This document shows, piece by piece, positions 52,118-61,158 of a stretch of 64,000 nucleotides of DNA. The notes below the pieces were generated by a model, which did not search any database, was not told the origin of the DNA, and saw only the letters and a list, made by a program, of their open reading frames with translations. Each line of letters starts with the position of its first letter. Position 1 is the stretch's first letter. Location of the stretch: NCBI GenBank assembly GCA_018242525.1, contig JAFEBS010000062.1:62001-126000 (forward strand). The letters run 5' to 3'. The position numbers and the translations under genes were made by a program. Source of the stretch: Planctomycetota bacterium (GTDB lineage Bacteria; Planctomycetota; Planctomycetia; Planctomycetales; Planctomycetaceae).

Positions 52118-54022
52118 TCACCGCTGGAGTTGCTCGATGACATTCTCCCGGCTGTCCTGCTGATTACAAACGGATCGAAACTCGGCTCGGGTCAGTATCT
52201 GGCTGCGTGGCAGGCGGACTGACACGAATTCATCGACCGGAATCAAATACGTGGCCGATTCCAACTGATCGACGGTCAATGCCTTCCACTCGTCGGTTTC
52301 GGCCGCCCGCACCCGTGGCGGCCCGTCCCGGTGATAGCTCGCCTTCAGCCGCGCAAACCGGACGCCGATTGTCGCCCAGGACAGCATCTTCTTACTGGTC
52401 AAATCATTGGCAACCGGAACGATCACACGCGTATCAACCGCCAGATCTGGATCGTTACTGAACTCTTCGAGCCACTTTTCAGCCGCTGCACGACAGTCCC
52501 CCTCCCCAGTCTGCTCCTCGGATGTCAGATTCGGTGCCATCCCGAGATCTTCTGCCGACAGCAAGTAACAGCCGTAGAACAACTGTTCCATTTCGGCCAA
52601 TTCAGACGACAATGTTTTGCCTCGCGGTCCCTGTTCCGTCAGTCCATGAAGTTCCGCCAGCGTCGATTCGCCGACGAATTCTTGCAGGGCTCGCGCCAGG
52701 AACCGATAGGACCGCGCCATCCTCAGAAAATACGTGGGTGCCGGTTCCAGTCGCAGCCGAGGCGCAAGATGCTCCAGGGGACGGGCAGATGCCGCGGCCT
52801 TTACACCACTTTCACTGCGCAACACATGCGTTTCTTTGCGTTTGGTCATCAACGCCTGGAACGCTTCCAAGGTGCGACGTTTGTAATTGGCGGTCAGCAG
52901 TAACCGGTCCGACTCCTCCCCGCGCCGGGGGACCAGCAACGTTTCCAACGCATAGACCTGATGGTCATACCACCCGCTTCTCTCAGTGGGAGTCAGATCA
53001 ATGGTGCCACTGCGAATGGCCCTCACCAATTCCCGCATGATGTCGGCGTCGGAAGACAAGCCGCGAGGAAACAATCGCCGCACCAGTTCGGATTCGCGAT
53101 TGGTTCCCGCCGGGATCAACGCCACTGCCCGTACTGAAAGATTCCTCACCCGGCAGATCTCCGACAGATCAGCCTGCGGCGGCAGATCAACCAGATCCAG
53201 AATCGTCAGGCATGCTGGAGCGTTACTCAACCGCGACCAGCGAGAGAGAATCTGCCGATATGTGGCTTGCAGCCTGGCGTCGTTACGCAAGGCGTCGAGG
53301 ATTGGTGACATCCAGGCCGTATCGCCGAACGCGAAATTCCGCTGAAAGAACCGGCCGGTGCGATAGACTCTCTGAAGCTTTGTGTTCCAGGCATAGAAGC
53401 CGATTGGCTTGGTATTCAGCAGGTCCTGGTCAAATTCCCGTTTGAATTCTGCACGCCCGGCCGCATTCGACGCAGCCACCTCGATCCCGGCCAGTTCCAA
53501 CCCCACGGACAGAAAGGCCGCGGCGCGGCTGTCGGCAGGGACATTGGAAAACAACTCCTGATAGAAGTCCAGATCCCCCGTGAACCCCTCGGCGTGCGAT
53601 TGAAACCAATGTTGCTCCAGAGCCGCATACAGCCCGTCATCGAACTGCTTTGCCTTGCCATCAATCAGATTGACCGAAGGGAGAACACGGAAACCCGCAT
53701 TCTGAACGGCGTCCTGGTAGTTGGCATACAGCTTGAGAAGCTTGGCATCGTGGTCTGGCTTGAGCAGGTCAACGTCCAGTGTCGTGACCGCGGCACTCAA
53801 ATTCACGGTCCAACCTTCGACGGGCCTGGAATCAATCCGCTCGGGATCAAACTCTGGCGCGCGTTCAAAGACGTCATCGGTCAGGTCGTCAGAACTGTTG
53901 GCGGGCGGTACCTGGTAGTCGGTTCTTTCGATGGTCACCGTTCGATCCCAGCAACCTGCCAGGGTCACTACGACGGTCAACGCTGACCAGGTTCTGCGTA
54001 CGGAAGTCAATCGCATCTTCAT
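52118..54022 (-). CDS. Large lipoprotein of unknown function
   Basis: 634 residues. The N-terminus MKMRLTSVRRTWSALTVVVTLAGC is a lipoprotein signal with lipobox LAGC, so it should be membrane-anchored outside the cytoplasm. The rest is polar, Arg- and Leu-rich, with helical stretches. The pattern FYQELFSNVPADSRAAAFLSVGLELAG and a late YLIPVDEFVSVRLPRSQIL stand out, but no family is recognised. It converges on the isomerase-like gene (15 bases between stops) and is divergent from the cyclase gene. Confidence 0.72.
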   Translation of the reverse strand: MKMRLTSVRRTWSALTVVVTLAGCWDRTVTIERTDYQVPPANSSDDLTDDVFERAPEFDPERIDSRPVEGWTVNLSAAVTTLDVDLLKPDHDAKLLKLYANYQDAVQNAGFRVLPSVNLIDGKAKQFDDGLYAALEQHWFQSHAEGFTGDLDFYQELFSNVPADSRAAAFLSVGLELAGIEVAASNAAGRAEFKREFDQDLLNTKPIGFYAWNTKLQRVYRTGRFFQRNFAFGDTAWMSPILDALRNDARLQATYRQILSRWSRLSNAPACLTILDLVDLPPQADLSEICRVRNLSVRAVALIPAGTNRESELVRRLFPRGLSSDADIMRELVRAIRSGTIDLTPTERSGWYDHQVYALETLLVPRRGEESDRLLLTANYKRRTLEAFQALMTKRKETHVLRSESGVKAAASARPLEHLAPRLRLEPAPTYFLRMARSYRFLARALQEFVGESTLAELHGLTEQGPRGKTLSSELAEMEQLFYGCYLLSAEDLGMAPNLTSEEQTGEGDCRAAAEKWLEEFSNDPDLAVDTRVIVPVANDLTSKKMLSWATIGVRFARLKASYHRDGPPRVRAAETDEWKALTVDQLESATYLIPVDEFVSVRLPRSQILTRAEFRSVCNQQDSRENVIEQLQR

Positions 54023-54244
54023 CTCCGACGCTTGAGGTACGCTTCCACCACGGATCTGTTATCGCGCCGGCATGCCGGCGAGTTGATGGTGAACGTGCTG
54101 TCGACCGTTAGTATTGCAGGCCACCTGCTTCACACGAAGGGAATTCTGAGATTTGGAAGCGTCGTACGTTTCGAAGTTCCCTTCTGTTTGGTATTTGTTT
54201 CCACAATTGGTCTGACGGGGATTCTGTGTTCCGGAGTGATGACA

Positions 54245-55096
54245 ATGCCGCTCGCCAAGTGCTTATTACATTCCTGGGCAACGCTGTCCATGGTCGTCAC
54301 GTTGGCAATGCCCCCTGCAGATGGAGTGGCTCAAGAATTGCCATCGCCGGATGGCGTCCTGGGAATTACGCTCGGCCAGTTGGCTGCCGGTGATTGCCAG
54401 ATGGTCGACTTGACTCATGCCCTGAATGACAAGAGTCCGTTTTGGCCGGGCGAGGATTACCAGCCGTTCCAACTTCGCACGATTGCCACCCTGGAGAAGA
54501 ACGGAGTTTCCTCCAAGGCCTTTGCGATGCCGGAACATTTTGGCACTCATCTGGACGCCCCCTGTCACTTCGAGCAGGGACAACCAACCGTCGATGAGAT
54601 CGCCGCGACGGATCTGTTTGCTCCGGGGATTGTGATCGATATCAGCATGCAGTCGGAAATGGACGCCGACTACCGGCTGTCCGTGGCGGACCTAACGGCC
54701 TGGGAACAGGCACACGGGCCAATTCCGCGCCGGTCGATAGTCATTCTGAACACCGGTTGGGGCCGGCACTGGACCAACAGTGTTCGCTACCGCAACCAGG
54801 ATGCGTTGGGCAAAATGCATTTCCCGGGATTCTCGGCCGAAGCCGCCCGCTGGCTGGTCAAGGAGCGGAGCATTCGTGGCGTGGGGATCGATACGTTGAG
54901 TATTGATTACGGCCCGTCGCAGGATTTCATCGTCCATCACATCATCAACGGCGCTGGACGATATGGACTGGAAAATATCGCCAATCTGGACAAACTTCCG
55001 GCACGGAATTTTTTCCTGTTGTTGGCACCCATCAAGATCAGTGGCGGCACTGGCGGGCCGACGCGCCTGTTTGCCGTCCAGCCGAAGAACAAATAG
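54245..55096 (+). CDS. Exported cyclase-family (kynurenine formamidase-like) hydrolase
   Basis: 283 residues. Signal peptide MPLAKCLLHSWATLSMVVTLA... ending ADGVAQ. The metal motif HFGTHLDAPCHF (HxGTHxDxPxH) matches the bacterial formamidase/cyclase family. GPIPRRSIVILNTGWG and VGIDTLSIDYGPSQDFIVHHIING are also typical. Family members hydrolyse formylkynurenine, arylformamides or isatin; the substrate here is open. The export signal is unusual for the kynurenine enzyme. ATG 54245 has GGAG nine bases upstream; ATG 54239 is the near alternative, and a much longer frame lacks support. Confidence 0.82.
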   Translation: MPLAKCLLHSWATLSMVVTLAMPPADGVAQELPSPDGVLGITLGQLAAGDCQMVDLTHALNDKSPFWPGEDYQPFQLRTIATLEKNGVSSKAFAMPEHFGTHLDAPCHFEQGQPTVDEIAATDLFAPGIVIDISMQSEMDADYRLSVADLTAWEQAHGPIPRRSIVILNTGWGRHWTNSVRYRNQDALGKMHFPGFSAEAARWLVKERSIRGVGIDTLSIDYGPSQDFIVHHIINGAGRYGLENIANLDKLPARNFFLLLAPIKISGGTGGPTRLFAVQPKNK

Positions 55097-55132
55097 CACC
55101 ACCAACGGTGGAGTCATACCATTTGAAGGATT

Positions 55133-55735
55133 TCAAGGCTCCCATTTCTCGCGCAGTCGCCGGTAGTCTTCGGGAGTATCCAGATCGGTCACGGCGGCGT
55201 CCGAGTCGACCGGCAATTCGGTGACGTCGGCGGCATGTTCACGCAGCAGCCAGTTCAGGCCGCGATCGACGGGGATATTCGCAACCGCGCGTGCCAGGCT
55301 CCAGCGGAACAAAGTCGGATGGCCGCGCCGGGTTCCGCGGCGGGGGACCAGGATCGCAGGCTGGACCGACTGCCAAGTCTGCAGCAGGATCTCTATCAGC
55401 CGACGATCCAGGACCGGATGGTCCGCCGGAACCAGCAGCCAGCCGTCGTTGTCGCAGGGAGCATACTTCTGCTCGATGACATTCAGGGCAAATGCGACGC
55501 TGGCACGCATGTCAGGGGGATCGTCGGGGGGGAGATCCAGCGACGCGTTCAATCGCATCACTTCAGCCTGTAACGCGGCATCACCGGGCCGGACGACGAC
55601 ATGGCGTTCAGTGATCAGCGGGGAATCCAGCGCCTGCAGCAGCCGTTCGATGATCGACAGACCAGCCAGCTTCAGCAGCAATTTGGGCTGTCCCATGCGA
55701 CGACTGAGTCCCGCGGCGGGGATCACGGCAAACAT
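55133..55735 (-). CDS. MocA/MobA-like NTP-transferase
   Basis: 200 residues. MFAVIPAAGLSRRMGQPKLLLKLAG holds the nucleotide-binding pattern AAGxSxRMGxPK, and LLVPADHPVLD gives the metal Asp site. This set matches molybdenum-cofactor cytidylyltransferase MocA and relatives, which load CTP or GTP onto molybdopterin. The C-terminal GHPTLFRWSLARAVANIP also fits. No xanthine-dehydrogenase or moa genes are nearby, so a different sugar-1-phosphate type substrate cannot be excluded. The ATG at 55735 begins the strand-loop motif directly. It converges on the formamidase-like gene. Confidence 0.82.
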   Translation of the reverse strand: MFAVIPAAGLSRRMGQPKLLLKLAGLSIIERLLQALDSPLITERHVVVRPGDAALQAEVMRLNASLDLPPDDPPDMRASVAFALNVIEQKYAPCDNDGWLLVPADHPVLDRRLIEILLQTWQSVQPAILVPRRGTRRGHPTLFRWSLARAVANIPVDRGLNWLLREHAADVTELPVDSDAAVTDLDTPEDYRRLREKWEP

Positions 55736-55875
55736 TCGGGCGGAATGGCTCACTTTCGCAGTCCTTGACACGGGACGCATCGCCCTGAAGAATCCTTAAT
55801 CTCCGATGCAGCACGGCATTTAGACCGCAAACCCGGCATATTGACCGCCTCGGAAGGGAGTGGATAAAACCAACC

Positions 55876-56619
55876 ATGACGACACGACACGCCACTATTG
55901 GTGCATTTCTGGCAACCGCACTTCTGATCGCCGTCGGAGTGAACGCAGCTTCGCCACGAAAGCTTACGTCCGATGTGGCGACACCGGGGGATCTGACCGC
56001 AGAACTTCATACGCTATTAACATCCGTCGAACAATCTCTGGAATCGACGGATTCGTACAACAGTCGACACGAAGTGCTGAAACGCCAGGCTTTGCAAATC
56101 GCCATTTTCGCCCAGGCGCTGGCCGAGCATGAAATGGACTCGCCTCTCAGGAAATTCGCGCCGGCCATGCGGAACGCGGCGCTGATGCTGTCTCGTGCCG
56201 GGGCATTTGACGAGGCAACTCTGGCGTTTGTCCGACTGAAAGACGCCCGCGACGGTAGAATTACCGGCACACCGGCAGTCGATGCCGACTGGGGAAAACT
56301 CGCCCGCGCCAGCACGTTGATGCATCTGATGAAAGAACGGGCCGAAGCGACGCGACGGGGGCTTCGCCGTCCGAAAGATCCCGATGTGGAAAGCCGAAAC
56401 GCCATGGCCATTGCCCTCATGATCCTGGTGGTTCACGGCGACACACAGGCAGTCAAGAACCCCGCCGACCGGCCGGTGTGGCAGGAGATTTGCCTGGAGG
56501 TGCAAAGTCACATGTCCAGTGCGGCGAAGGCCATCAAGACCCGCAACGAGGCGGCTGCCGATCATTTTCGAATGGGAATGGAGGCGTGCGACAAGTGCCA
56601 CCAAAAGTTCAAGCCCTAG
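55876..56619 (+). CDS. Exported cytochrome c-like protein with a C-terminal haem site
   Basis: 247 residues with a signal peptide (about 1-24, ending VNAAS). The body is a four-helix-like arrangement with HEMDSPLRKFAPAMRNAALML. A single CxxCH motif, CDKCHQKF, ends the protein six residues before the C-terminus. That matches cytochrome c' and similar four-helix haem proteins, where the haem site is at the end. The axial ligand cannot be assigned. The stop codon lies in the left arm of the palindromic element at 56616-56731, which probably also ends the transcript. Confidence 0.78.
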   Translation: MTTRHATIGAFLATALLIAVGVNAASPRKLTSDVATPGDLTAELHTLLTSVEQSLESTDSYNSRHEVLKRQALQIAIFAQALAEHEMDSPLRKFAPAMRNAALMLSRAGAFDEATLAFVRLKDARDGRITGTPAVDADWGKLARASTLMHLMKERAEATRRGLRRPKDPDVESRNAMAIALMILVVHGDTQAVKNPADRPVWQEICLEVQSHMSSAAKAIKTRNEAAADHFRMGMEACDKCHQKFKP

Positions 56620-56731
56620 CAGCCCGTGGAAAACGGGGGCTGACCGGTCTGACCCTTTGGAGGGCATTGGATTCACCTTGAAAATCGCATGCCCGGAGAG
56701 GGTCAGACCCCCTTTTTCCACGGGCTGCTAG
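56616..56731. repeat. Palindromic element overlapping the cytochrome stop codon
   Basis: Arms CTAGCAGCCCGTGGAAAA (56616-56633) and its exact complement (56714-56731) surround about 80 bases. Pairing resumes further in at GGGTCTGACC-type sequence related to the core of the insert at 7053-7152. CTAG is at both ends. The left arm supplies the stop codon of the cytochrome-like gene. Could act as a terminator or be a miniature mobile element. Confidence 0.82.
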
Positions 56732-57016
56732 AATAGGCAGCTACGTCCAACTTCGTACTGACCGGATTCAACGTCGACGCTGTCAGCGTGATGCGAATGG
56801 AATTCACAACCGATCCCGCGATGATGCGGATGTGCACCATTTTGCAAAATGTGAAGAGAATTCCTGTTCTGGATTTGCAAACTTGCGGCAATGACCTACG
56901 GTTGGGAATAACCAGTGGATGGACCGACATTCCCCGGCAACCCGCCGGATTGACGTTGTGGTCGCGCCTCGAAGATTTGTCACCTGCCTGCCCAATGCCC
57001 AACCCGGGAGCCTGCC
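56732..57016. other. Intergenic region before the Flp pilin gene
   Basis: About 285 bases, with the palindromic element on the left making a gene-free stretch of about 400. I see no further convincing gene or hairpin. It must include the promoter of the small pilin gene. GGGAGCC at 57005-57011 is its ribosome site. Confidence 0.45.
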
Positions 57017-57190
57017 ATGATCGAGCTTGCTCGCAGTATTCGTCACTTCCTGGTGTCGGAGGACGGTCCCACGGCTGTCGAGTATGCCGTGATGATCTCG
57101 ATGATCCTGGCCTTTTGCATTGGTGCCATCTCGACGATCGGTCAAACCACCAACAACAAGTTTGTCGGCGCGATGAACGCCATGCAGTGA
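57017..57190 (+). CDS. Flp/Fap-type pilin
   Basis: 57 residues. SEDGPTAVEYAVMISMILAF is the type IVb (Flp) pilin signature: a Gly-x-x-Ala-x-Glu-Tyr run leading into a hydrophobic helix that continues with CIGAISTIGQ. The prepilin would be cut after Gly17 (about) by a TadV-type peptidase and assembled by the Tad machine into an adhesive pilus. No tad or other pilus genes adjoin it, so it is an orphan copy. GGGAG sits 7-8 bases before the ATG. The frame is shorter than usual annotation cut-offs. Confidence 0.85.
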   Translation: MIELARSIRHFLVSEDGPTAVEYAVMISMILAFCIGAISTIGQTTNNKFVGAMNAMQ

Positions 57191-57291
57191 ACTCAACGGG
57201 CATCTCCGGAAACAACGGATTTCCGGTCTGCAGACCGACTGCGTCACCCCACAGGGGTGGCATGACGCATACGACTGCGTTCGTTTCGATG

Positions 57292-58395
57292 TCATGAGCC
57301 TGGGACATCAATCCAGCGGCGTTCAGCAAACGATTGCAGGACGGCGTCAGCGACGGCCTGGGCGCTTGCTCCATCGTTGAAACCTGGAACGGCGTCGCGC
57401 CCTTCCACGATCGCGCTGACCAACTCGTACACCAGGTCATACCGGAAGACCGTGCTGGGCTTCCCGTCCGCGGGATTGCGGGGGCTCCCTTCCGGCTTCA
57501 TGAACTGTTCTGGAACCAGCGACTTTTCCATCGTTCCGCCGTGACGACCGACCAGGATGTAGTTGGGATCAACCAACTGATACACGGCGGAACCTTCAGT
57601 ACCGTTGACTTCGGCCCACTCGAATCCCACCCCGTTGTTGTGGTGGCCCTTCATCAGCGTACTGCCTTCCCAGACGCCGACGGCTCCGGATTTGAAGGTG
57701 CCGATCAGGGCGGACCAGTCATCGACTTCGGATGGGGGACACGGTTGGCCGTCCTGAGTCTTGTCGCGCGGGACAAACGTCTTGACGGCACCGCAGACAC
57801 TCTCGATCGGACCCATCAGGTCCTGGGCGAAATCGATCCTGTGAATCGTCATATCGTACAGATCGCCGGCACCCGCCAGTTTCTTGTATTGGCGCCAGCC
57901 CCAACTGGTTTCTGGAAGGTCCAGGAACCGCTGGCTGCGGAAGTGACGGGGTTCGCCGAGAGCACCGGATTTCAGCAGGTGTGCCAGGTACCGCATGGAC
58001 GGGGCAAAGCGGTAGGTGAACGCGGTCATGTGCCGGACACCCTTCGCTTTTGCCGCCTGGTACATTTCATTGGCTTCCGCGTAGCTGACTCCCAGCGGTT
58101 TTTCGCACATGACATGCTGGCCGCCTTCGATGCAGGCCAGTGCAATATCGCGATGCGTGTAATTGGGGGTGGCGATGATGACGGCATCAATGTCGCGGTC
58201 GGCGGCGATTTCCTCGTATTTCGTCGTGTACTTTGCGGGGCCCCACTGGGTCTTGCGTTGTTCCAGCAATTGCTCATTCGGGTCGCAGACGGCCGCCAGT
58301 TCGCAACGGGGATCAAGCTTGATCCCGGGAACGTGATGGAAGTCGGAAACCAGACCCGCGCCGATGATCGCAATACGTACCTTCTCGTTGGCCAT
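57292..58395 (-). CDS. Gfo/Idh/MocA-family oxidoreductase
   Basis: 367 residues. VRIAIIGAGLVSDFHHVPG holds the NAD(P) loop, VIIATPNYTHRDIALACIEGGQHVMCEKPLG has the conserved EKP, and GDLYDMTIHRIDFAQDLMG carries the active-site His. No signal peptide, so cytoplasmic. The second domain is the longer type. It probably oxidises a sugar or sugar acid, but nothing here fixes which. The ATG at 58395 gives MANEKVRIAIIGAG; ATG 58416 would add seven residues. It is separate from the other family member at 38348-39331, with which it shares only family motifs. Confidence 0.86.
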   Translation of the reverse strand: MANEKVRIAIIGAGLVSDFHHVPGIKLDPRCELAAVCDPNEQLLEQRKTQWGPAKYTTKYEEIAADRDIDAVIIATPNYTHRDIALACIEGGQHVMCEKPLGVSYAEANEMYQAAKAKGVRHMTAFTYRFAPSMRYLAHLLKSGALGEPRHFRSQRFLDLPETSWGWRQYKKLAGAGDLYDMTIHRIDFAQDLMGPIESVCGAVKTFVPRDKTQDGQPCPPSEVDDWSALIGTFKSGAVGVWEGSTLMKGHHNNGVGFEWAEVNGTEGSAVYQLVDPNYILVGRHGGTMEKSLVPEQFMKPEGSPRNPADGKPSTVFRYDLVYELVSAIVEGRDAVPGFNDGASAQAVADAVLQSFAERRWIDVPGS

Positions 58396-58595
58396 CTCTG
58401 TCTTTCGTGAATCCATGAAGTAACCGCGTCAGCAGCCGACGCCGGGGCGGAATTGTTTCAGAGTGAGGGAAAGTTTGCAATTCGCGGGCGGTGAACCTGG
58501 TAGCACCGGAATCGAAGATCCTCGTGGACAGTAAACCCACGGCCCGGCATCAACACTGTCCCCCTGATCGCTCGCTGCCGGGATTTCGAACGGAC

Positions 58596-58862
58596 TCAGC
58601 AGCCCGGCATCAGTTCGTACAGTCCGTGGCCAATGTGTTTCAGTTTGCCGGTCCGAGCGAGTTCTTCCCAGATCGCTGCCGGAAACTGGTCTGGAGGGGT
58701 AATTCCCACGACGCCACCGCCGCCACGGGACATGGGGCCGTAGCCCAACTTGGAATCCGCGTCCAGGCGAGTCAGCTTCAAACGCTTTTTGAAGGCCTTC
58801 AGGGCGTGCTTTAAAACATCGCCGGGCGGGCCGGCGGGAACGGGGGTCTCGGATTCCGACAT
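58596..58862 (-). CDS. Small conserved hypothetical protein
   Basis: 88 residues, cytoplasmic, basic. ALKAFKKRLKLTRLDADSKLGYGPMSRG in the middle and the conserved-looking IWEELARTGKLKHIGHGLYELMPG at the end suggest a small helical domain. I do not recognise it from a named family. The ATG at 58862 (MSESETPVPAG) begins after the stop of the next gene upstream, which ends at 58888. The longer frame to 58934 would overlap it. The close spacing makes an operon with the DUF4190-type gene likely. Confidence 0.7.
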   Translation of the reverse strand: MSESETPVPAGPPGDVLKHALKAFKKRLKLTRLDADSKLGYGPMSRGGGGVVGITPPDQFPAAIWEELARTGKLKHIGHGLYELMPGC

Positions 58863-58887
58863 TGAGTCACCCAGTGAGTAAGAACCA

Positions 58888-59331
58888 TTAAAACCGACGG
58901 ACGCTTCCGATAAACAGGATGACGACAAACGCAAATGAGACCAAGGTCATCAATCCTCCCAAGACGATTCCGAACCAGGCCCGGCCACTTCCGCTGAGAT
59001 CCGGGTTCCGCTTGATGACCCCGAGTGCATAAATCCCGCACACCACGGCCGCCAGGGAAAACGGCAACCCGAGTAACGGAATGACGCCAAACAGCGCGCA
59101 GTATCCCGCCGCAATCGATGAAATCGGTCGACCCACGGGAATCAGCATTCGTTCCGCCATCCCGGAACTTTTTGTCTTCCGCTTCTGGCGGGGGCGATCG
59201 TCGTCATCGACGTCGTCGATATCATCATCGTCATCGTCAGTGAGAGACTCACCGCAATAACGGCACTTCGTGGCGATCGCCCGAATTTCTTCGTCGCAAT
59301 ACGGGCACAATTTCATGTCGGCAGACGGCAT
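58888..59331 (-). CDS. Zinc-ribbon plus DUF4190-type membrane protein
   Basis: 147 residues. A zinc ribbon opens the protein (CPYCDEEIRAIATKCRYCGESL, Cys at about 9, 12, 23, 26). A run of Asp residues follows (DDDDDDIDDVDDDD), then a basic patch. Two hydrophobic helices in the C-terminal half (AGYCALFGVIPLLGLPFSLAAVVCGIYAL and GLMTLVSFAFVVILFIGSV) fit the DUF4190 membrane unit. Its role is unknown. The ribbon probably faces the cytoplasm. It starts 40 bases before the DUF1552 stop on the same strand. Confidence 0.8.
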   Translation of the reverse strand: MPSADMKLCPYCDEEIRAIATKCRYCGESLTDDDDDDIDDVDDDDRPRQKRKTKSSGMAERMLIPVGRPISSIAAGYCALFGVIPLLGLPFSLAAVVCGIYALGVIKRNPDLSGSGRAWFGIVLGGLMTLVSFAFVVILFIGSVRRF

Positions 59332-59370
59332 GAACGGAAACTCCGCAAACGGAATCAGAGGGAACCGGCT

Positions 59371-60690
59371 CTACGTCAGTTCGGTCAACGGCCCGCCGCC
59401 GCAGTAATCCGGGTTGCCAAACCGCTCTATCCGATGTCCCATCCCGTGGGCCAATGACATCAGCAGTCGGTTGTGAGGAACTTTCTTGAAATTGAGCGAC
59501 CGCCCCATCTTGAAGTCCAGCCCATTGCCCACCAGCACGAACGGGATGTTGTCCAGCGTGTGTGAATTCCCCTGGCCCAGTTCGTTCGTCCAGACGATCA
59601 GTGTGTTGTCGAGCAGACTGCCGCCGCCGCCCGGTTCCGGCGTTTCCGCCAGTCGCTTCGTCAGATAGGTCAACTGTTCACAGAACCATTTATTGATGCG
59701 AGTCAGTTTATCCTGGGCGGGCTGATCATTGTCCGGCTTGTGCGACAGTTCGTGGTGCCCTTCCTCAACATCCACCCATTTCATCTTTGCGCCGCCAACG
59801 GAATTGGTGTATTGCAGCGTGGCCACGCGTGTGAAGTCAGCAACGAAGCTGTTGACCATCAGGTCAATCTGCATCTTGCTGATCTTCGGCATGTTGTCGT
59901 TTTCCTCCTTGACGTTCGCCTCCAGTTCAGGAACGGCATGACCAATTGTCAGGTCGCCTGCAGAACGAAGTTCGTTCTCCATTTCACGAACAAACGTGGC
60001 GTGTTCTTCCAGCAGACGGCGATCGTCGGAATTCAGTCGCCCCGAGACGTTCTTCAGGTCCGTCTGCAATTCATCCAGGACGCTTTTCAGACTCTCCTGA
60101 TTCTTCGCCCGGCCGTACAGCTTGTGGAACATCTGGTACGGATCGTCGACAGGGGCAATTGGCTTGTTGGGACCGGAATAGACCATGCGCGTCCACGTAT
60201 CGGCGCGATCGGGGACCATCACCCCGAATTCCAGTGAGCCGAATCGAGTCCGAGTGGCCGGACTGCGTTGCAGGTAATTCCGGATTTCCTGGTCGATCGA
60301 ATGACCGCTCGACCAACCGGCCGGGGTATCGCTTCCCCCCTGGATATTGCCGGGGAACAGTTCGATGCCTGTCAGCAGACAACCGATTCCGCGCATGTGG
60401 TTGTCACCATCGCCGCGGACCTTGTCACAGACCCCCTTCAGAACCAGAGTCCGGTTGCGGAATGGTTCGAGTGGCGACAGGCTTTCCTTCAGCGTGAACT
60501 GCTCGCCCTCTTCGTCCGGCCAGAACGTCTTGGGAACAATCCCATTGGGGCTGAACATCACCACCAGACGCTGCTTGCGCGTCTGCTGATTGGCGAAACC
60601 GAGGCTGGGCAGATTCAGCACAAATGGCAGTGCCGCGGCACTCAGTCCCAGATCACGCAGAAACTCCCGCCGTGATGTTCCGATTTCCAT
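59371..60690 (-). CDS. Tat-exported DUF1552 protein
   Basis: 439 residues. SRREFLRDLGLSAAALPFVLN is a twin-arginine signal. KQRLVVMFSPNGIVPKTFWPDEEG, GIGCLLTGIELFPGNIQGGSDTPAGWSSGHSIDQ, and the late LIVWTNELGQGNSHTLDNIPFVLVGNG match the DUF1552 family, common in planctomycetes. It is usually encoded with a DUF1592-type haem protein; here none is adjacent, although a dimethylformamidase-like and a DUF1553 gene lie upstream. The family has an alkaline-phosphatase-like or sulfatase-like fold and unknown activity. The ATG at 60690 was chosen. Confidence 0.85.
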   Translation of the reverse strand: MEIGTSRREFLRDLGLSAAALPFVLNLPSLGFANQQTRKQRLVVMFSPNGIVPKTFWPDEEGEQFTLKESLSPLEPFRNRTLVLKGVCDKVRGDGDNHMRGIGCLLTGIELFPGNIQGGSDTPAGWSSGHSIDQEIRNYLQRSPATRTRFGSLEFGVMVPDRADTWTRMVYSGPNKPIAPVDDPYQMFHKLYGRAKNQESLKSVLDELQTDLKNVSGRLNSDDRRLLEEHATFVREMENELRSAGDLTIGHAVPELEANVKEENDNMPKISKMQIDLMVNSFVADFTRVATLQYTNSVGGAKMKWVDVEEGHHELSHKPDNDQPAQDKLTRINKWFCEQLTYLTKRLAETPEPGGGGSLLDNTLIVWTNELGQGNSHTLDNIPFVLVGNGLDFKMGRSLNFKKVPHNRLLMSLAHGMGHRIERFGNPDYCGGGPLTELT

Positions 60691-61158
60691 GTTGCGAAGG
60701 CTTTCCCTGACGAAGGACGTTTTCCGATCCGCTGAAGGGGCAGACAGGCATTTTCCAACCATTCCCAGCTACTGATATGTTATGAAATCCTGAATTGGAA
60801 AGCGAGCTTTCGCCTGCCTGACCGTCCGTCCACACAGTCTCTGTACCCGGATTCCGGTTTCCTCGGCTGAAAGAGCTGTGAACTTTCCATTTTTTGGCAG
60901 GACTGGTCACGATTAGCAACTTGAACACCCTTCGGGTTGAGAGAATTCGTCTGCTTTTTCTGGCGATTTTGCATCGTTTTGAAAAAAAACGGAGTAATCA
61001 GGGCGTTGGTTGTTATCGGATGGTTCTTGAAGTTGTTTTATCGTGCCTTCGTTCGCTTTGATCTGCCGTTCGGTTTGTTCCAGATTTCGGAGCAGATGGG
61101 ACGGCATCACGCGGTTAACGACGGAACGTCCGTCCGACCGTGCAGACCGCGGATCGAC
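60691..61158. other. AT-richer intergenic region upstream of the DUF1552 gene
   Basis: About 470 bases with lower GC than the surroundings, including a run of eight A at 60980-60990. A weak minus-strand frame (60913-61110, 65 residues beginning MPSHLLRNLEQTE) has no ribosome site and atypical codon use, so it is not called. The promoter of the DUF1552 gene is expected here, as the gap is too long for tight cotranscription. Confidence 0.45.

Noticed and set aside
60913..61110. Minus-strand 65-residue coiled-coil-like frame
   Set aside because: GTG/ATG start without a ribosome site, AT-rich codons unlike the neighbours, no recognised family. It is kept only as a remark in the intergenic entry.
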